Of a stretch of DNA of 5,727 nucleotides, positions 4,747 through 5,727 are shown piece by piece. The translations under genes were made by a program, and so were the position numbers. Within the stretch, counting starts at the first letter, position 1; each line of letters starts with the position of its first letter. The notes beneath the pieces were generated by a model. The model was not told where the DNA came from and ran no database searches. It was given only the letters and a program-made list of their open reading frames with translations. This stretch comes from Candidatus Heimdallarchaeota archaeon (GTDB lineage: Archaea; Asgardarchaeota; Heimdallarchaeia; Heimdallarchaeales; Heimdallarchaeaceae), in NCBI GenBank assembly GCA_016839985.1, contig JAEOTG010000355.1, positions 1 through 5,727 on the forward strand, given 5' to 3'.

Positions 4747-4763
4747 TTCTCAGAGCCTGAGAA
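4747..4763 (+). promoter_or_regulatory. Operator-like perfect inverted repeat, locus B
   Basis: TTCTCAG-AGC-CTGAGAA is a perfect 7-bp inverted repeat with a 3-bp centre. It is centred 28 bp past the TATA centre, in the same place and orientation as the homologous site at 1013-1029. A protein bound here would block initiation of the small genes. As RNA it could also form a short hairpin. Confidence 0.7.
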
Positions 4764-4786
4764 AAAGGTCTCTCAAACAGCATAAT

Positions 4787-4791
4787 GAGGT
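4787..4791 (+). promoter_or_regulatory. Ribosome binding site GAGGT for small gene copy 2
   Basis: GAGGT lies 7 bases before ATG 4799 and supports this start, which also agrees with the family N-terminus. Confidence 0.6.
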
Positions 4792-4798
4792 ATAAAAA

Positions 4799-5062
4799 AT
4801 GGCAATAAAAGTTGAACACAGAGTAGAGTTGTTTAATAACTTTAACGCTCTAAAGGAATTGTTTAATTATGAATTTATTGAAGAAGAGGATCTGAACCAT
4901 CTCTTAGAACAATTAGCCGAAAACATGTATAATTATAATCTTTCAAAAGATTATTCACCTGATTACGATCACTATCACAATCATAAACTTCGAGAACAGC
5001 TCAGCAAGGAAAGAAACAAAGCTCTTTCAAGCTTAGCATTACTAAAAGGTTCTTTTCTTTAA
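4799..5062 (+). CDS. Small helical protein, same family (copy 2)
   Basis: An 87-residue intact member of the family also found at 572-832 and 5165-5428. NALKELFNYEFIEEE (16-30) and LNHLLEQLAENMY (32-44) form the acidic, amphipathic N-terminal helical part. Residues 45-62 are a Tyr/His/Asp-rich spacer unique to this copy. LREQLSKERNKALSSLALLKGSFL (64-87, given here in two overlapping parts: a basic helix 64-81 and the tail LLKGSFL) closes the protein. It has no cysteine and no membrane segment. The promoter at 4705-4763 is the best-formed example of the conserved operator-promoter, and the divergent neighbour is regulator 2, so control by that regulator is the simplest model. A T8 tract 6 bp after the stop may end transcription before copy 3. 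Function is unknown; conservation of both ends across copies suggests that the acidic helix and the basic tail each have a job. Confidence 0.85.
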   Translation: MAIKVEHRVELFNNFNALKELFNYEFIEEEDLNHLLEQLAENMYNYNLSKDYSPDYDHYHNHKLREQLSKERNKALSSLALLKGSFL

Positions 5063-5068
5063 CATTCA

Positions 5069-5076
5069 TTTTTTTT
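5069..5076 (+). terminator. T8 tract after small gene copy 2
   Basis: Eight T residues 6 bp past the stop codon, followed by more T-rich DNA to about 5094. Together with a TATA element at 5127-5133 this suggests that copies 2 and 3 are at least partly separate units. Confidence 0.45.
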
Positions 5077-5104
5077 AATTATCTTCCTTTAGTCACAAGT
5101 TGTA

Positions 5105-5133
5105 CTCACAATGTGTGAGCAATGCATTATAAA
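5105..5133 (+). promoter_or_regulatory. Putative promoter of small gene copy 3 with a perfect inverted repeat
   Basis: CTCACA-ATG-TGTGAG (5105-5119) is a perfect inverted repeat just upstream of TTATAAA (5127-5133). The TATA lies about 35 bp before ATG 5165, predicting a very short leader. The repeat shares CTCA/TGAG half-sites with the operators at 1013 and 4747, but with 7 rather than 5 bases between them. Its place relative to the TATA box resembles that of the upstream TTCTCA element in the other two promoters. Confidence 0.45.
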
Positions 5134-5164
5134 GTCCAAATCAAGAGTAAAACAAGTGGTAAAG

Positions 5165-5428
5165 ATGTCGAAAAGAATAGAACAAAAAGAGGTATTCATA
5201 AAATCATTCAAGAATCTAAAGAATCTGTATAATTTTGATTTCATAGAAGAAGAACAGTTATCAAAAATCATTAACCAGATTGCAGAAGTATTATTTGAAG
5301 GAGAGACAAAATCCCAAAATAATCATTCAATTCAAATTTACAATAATGATATACTTGAGAGACAACTCCGCAGAGAAAGAGATCATGCAATAAATATGAT
5401 TACATTGCATAAAGGATCTCTTCTCTAA
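5165..5428 (+). CDS. Small helical protein, same family (copy 3)
   Basis: An 87-residue intact member. ATG 5165 is chosen over the in-frame ATG 5111 because it aligns residue for residue with the starts of the other copies (MSKRIEQK against MAQIIENK) and because 5111 lies inside a palindrome upstream of the predicted TATA box. FKNLKNLYNFDFIEEE (15-30) and LSKIINQIAEVLF (32-44) form the N-terminal helical part; residues 45-60 are polar and variable; LERQLRRERDHAINMITL (64-81) is the basic helix; and the tail is LHKGSLL. The C-terminus is closest to the copy at 572-832, and the DNA similarity runs on through the stop codon (GGATCTC and TCTCTAATCTCT in both). The ribosome site is weak (GTGGT), fitting a near-leaderless message. 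It lies 102 bp downstream of copy 2. No known function. Confidence 0.83.
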   Translation: MSKRIEQKEVFIKSFKNLKNLYNFDFIEEEQLSKIINQIAEVLFEGETKSQNNHSIQIYNNDILERQLRRERDHAINMITLHKGSLL

Positions 5429-5454
5429 TCTCTCCTTTTCATGATGAGACACGC

Positions 5455-5478
5455 TTTTTTCTTCTTTTTTTTTTTCTT
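5455..5478 (+). terminator. T-rich terminator after small gene copy 3
   Basis: T6, then CTTC, then T11 on the plus strand, about 27 bp past the stop at 5428 and before the next promoter. It is a strong archaeal-type T-tract. Confidence 0.6.
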
Positions 5479-5508
5479 ATAAAATTTTTATTCCGAACTT
5501 GAGTAATC

Positions 5509-5556
5509 TTTAAATCCTTACATCTATATGATGTTATTTGTAAATAGTTCGGTGAT
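5509..5556 (+). promoter_or_regulatory. Promoter and ribosome site of the last gene
   Basis: TTTAAAT (5509-5515) lies about 46 bp before ATG 5561, and GGTGAT (5551-5556) lies 4 bases before it. The latter is exactly complementary to the usual archaeal 16S rRNA 3' end. No TTCTCA element is seen, so this gene is probably outside the small-gene regulon. Confidence 0.5.
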
Positions 5557-5560
5557 TTAA

Positions 5561-5727
5561 ATGCCTAAGAAAAAAAGTACAGAAGAAGTCTTTCAAGATT
5601 TGAAGAATTTGGAAAAGAAAGTTAGTACTTTAGAAAAATTCTTCAATGATGAGAAAAAACAAAAAGATTCACGCTTAGAAAAACTAGATGGTTCAATGAA
5701 GAGCTTGAAAATTGAAGTTCAGTCTTT
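5561..5727 (+). CDS. Coiled-coil protein, 5' part only
   Basis: The first 55 codons of a gene that runs off the window. After a basic start (MPKKKS) the sequence shows a heptad-like pattern of Leu, Val and Phe in a Lys/Glu-rich background (VFQDLKNLEKKVSTLEKFF, then LEKLDGSMKSLKIEV), typical of a coiled coil. There is no signal peptide or membrane helix in this part. ATG 5561 is supported by a perfect GGTGAT ribosome site and a TATA element. The family cannot be named from this fragment, and the composition alone would fit many coiled-coil proteins. It follows the small genes on the same strand but behind a strong T-tract, so co-transcription is unlikely. Confidence 0.7.
   Translation, partial: MPKKKSTEEVFQDLKNLEKKVSTLEKFFNDEKKQKDSRLEKLDGSMKSLKIEVQS

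Noticed and set aside
5111..5164. ATG 5111 as the start of small gene copy 3
   Set aside because: It would add 18 residues absent from the other copies, and it sits in the palindrome upstream of the TATA box.
5089..5271. Minus-strand 60-residue frame across the start of small gene copy 3
   Set aside because: Its product is unlike its neighbours in composition, and it overlaps the start of a gene with clear paralogs.
1..5727. tRNA, rRNA, insertion sequence or CRISPR array
   Set aside because: No cloverleaf-like GC-rich segment, transposase, terminal inverted repeats or spaced repeat array was seen on either strand by eye.

Overview
The window is strongly AT-rich DNA, most likely from an archaeon. 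Genes are preceded by TATA-like elements about 40-75 bp before the start codon, purine-rich ribosome sites of the GAGGTGA/GGTGAT type, and T-rich tracts after stop codons in place of hairpin terminators. Proteins are rich in Lys, Glu and Ile. An Asgard-type archaeon would fit, but nothing here is lineage-diagnostic, so this is only a guess.

Layout from left to right: a small thioredoxin-fold protein on + (4-288); a minus-strand cluster of small-protein genes in various states of repair (an intact copy at 572-832, a truncated copy at 371-541 that no automatic 60-residue cutoff would list, and a remnant at 846-959); a winged-helix regulator (1166-1831, -); a GT4-type glycosyltransferase (1951-3129, -); a cysteine-rich zinc-ribbon-like protein (3246-3566, -); a second, paralogous winged-helix regulator (3694-4602, -); two more intact small-protein genes on + (4799-5062 and 5165-5428); and the 5' end of a coiled-coil protein gene (5561 to the window edge, +).

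The striking structure is a duplicated module. Each half of the window holds a regulator with the same C-terminal W-x-C-x-x-C domain, next to a promoter that drives members of one small-protein family. The intact family members are 86-87 residues, align without a gap through residue 80 and share an L-x-(K/R)-G-S C-terminus. The two promoters (1012-1072 on minus, 4705-4763 on plus) are homologous over about 65 bp. Each has an upstream TTCTCA element, a TATA box, and a 17-bp inverted repeat centred about 28 bp past the TATA box, where transcription should start; the two repeats match at 15 of 17 positions. This looks like a repressor operator. I infer, but cannot show, that the paralogous regulators bind it and use the Cys pair as a metal or redox sensor.

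The small-protein family is undergoing birth and death. Of five copies, three look intact, one has lost its C-terminus through what can be explained as a single 46-bp deletion, and one has an in-frame deletion of about 55 codons plus a damaged start. The second regulator has about 91 extra residues inserted in its helix-turn-helix. I do not recognise the small-protein family, and the whole module may be undescribed. The glycosyltransferase and zinc-ribbon genes between the two halves have their own promoters and may be unrelated cargo.
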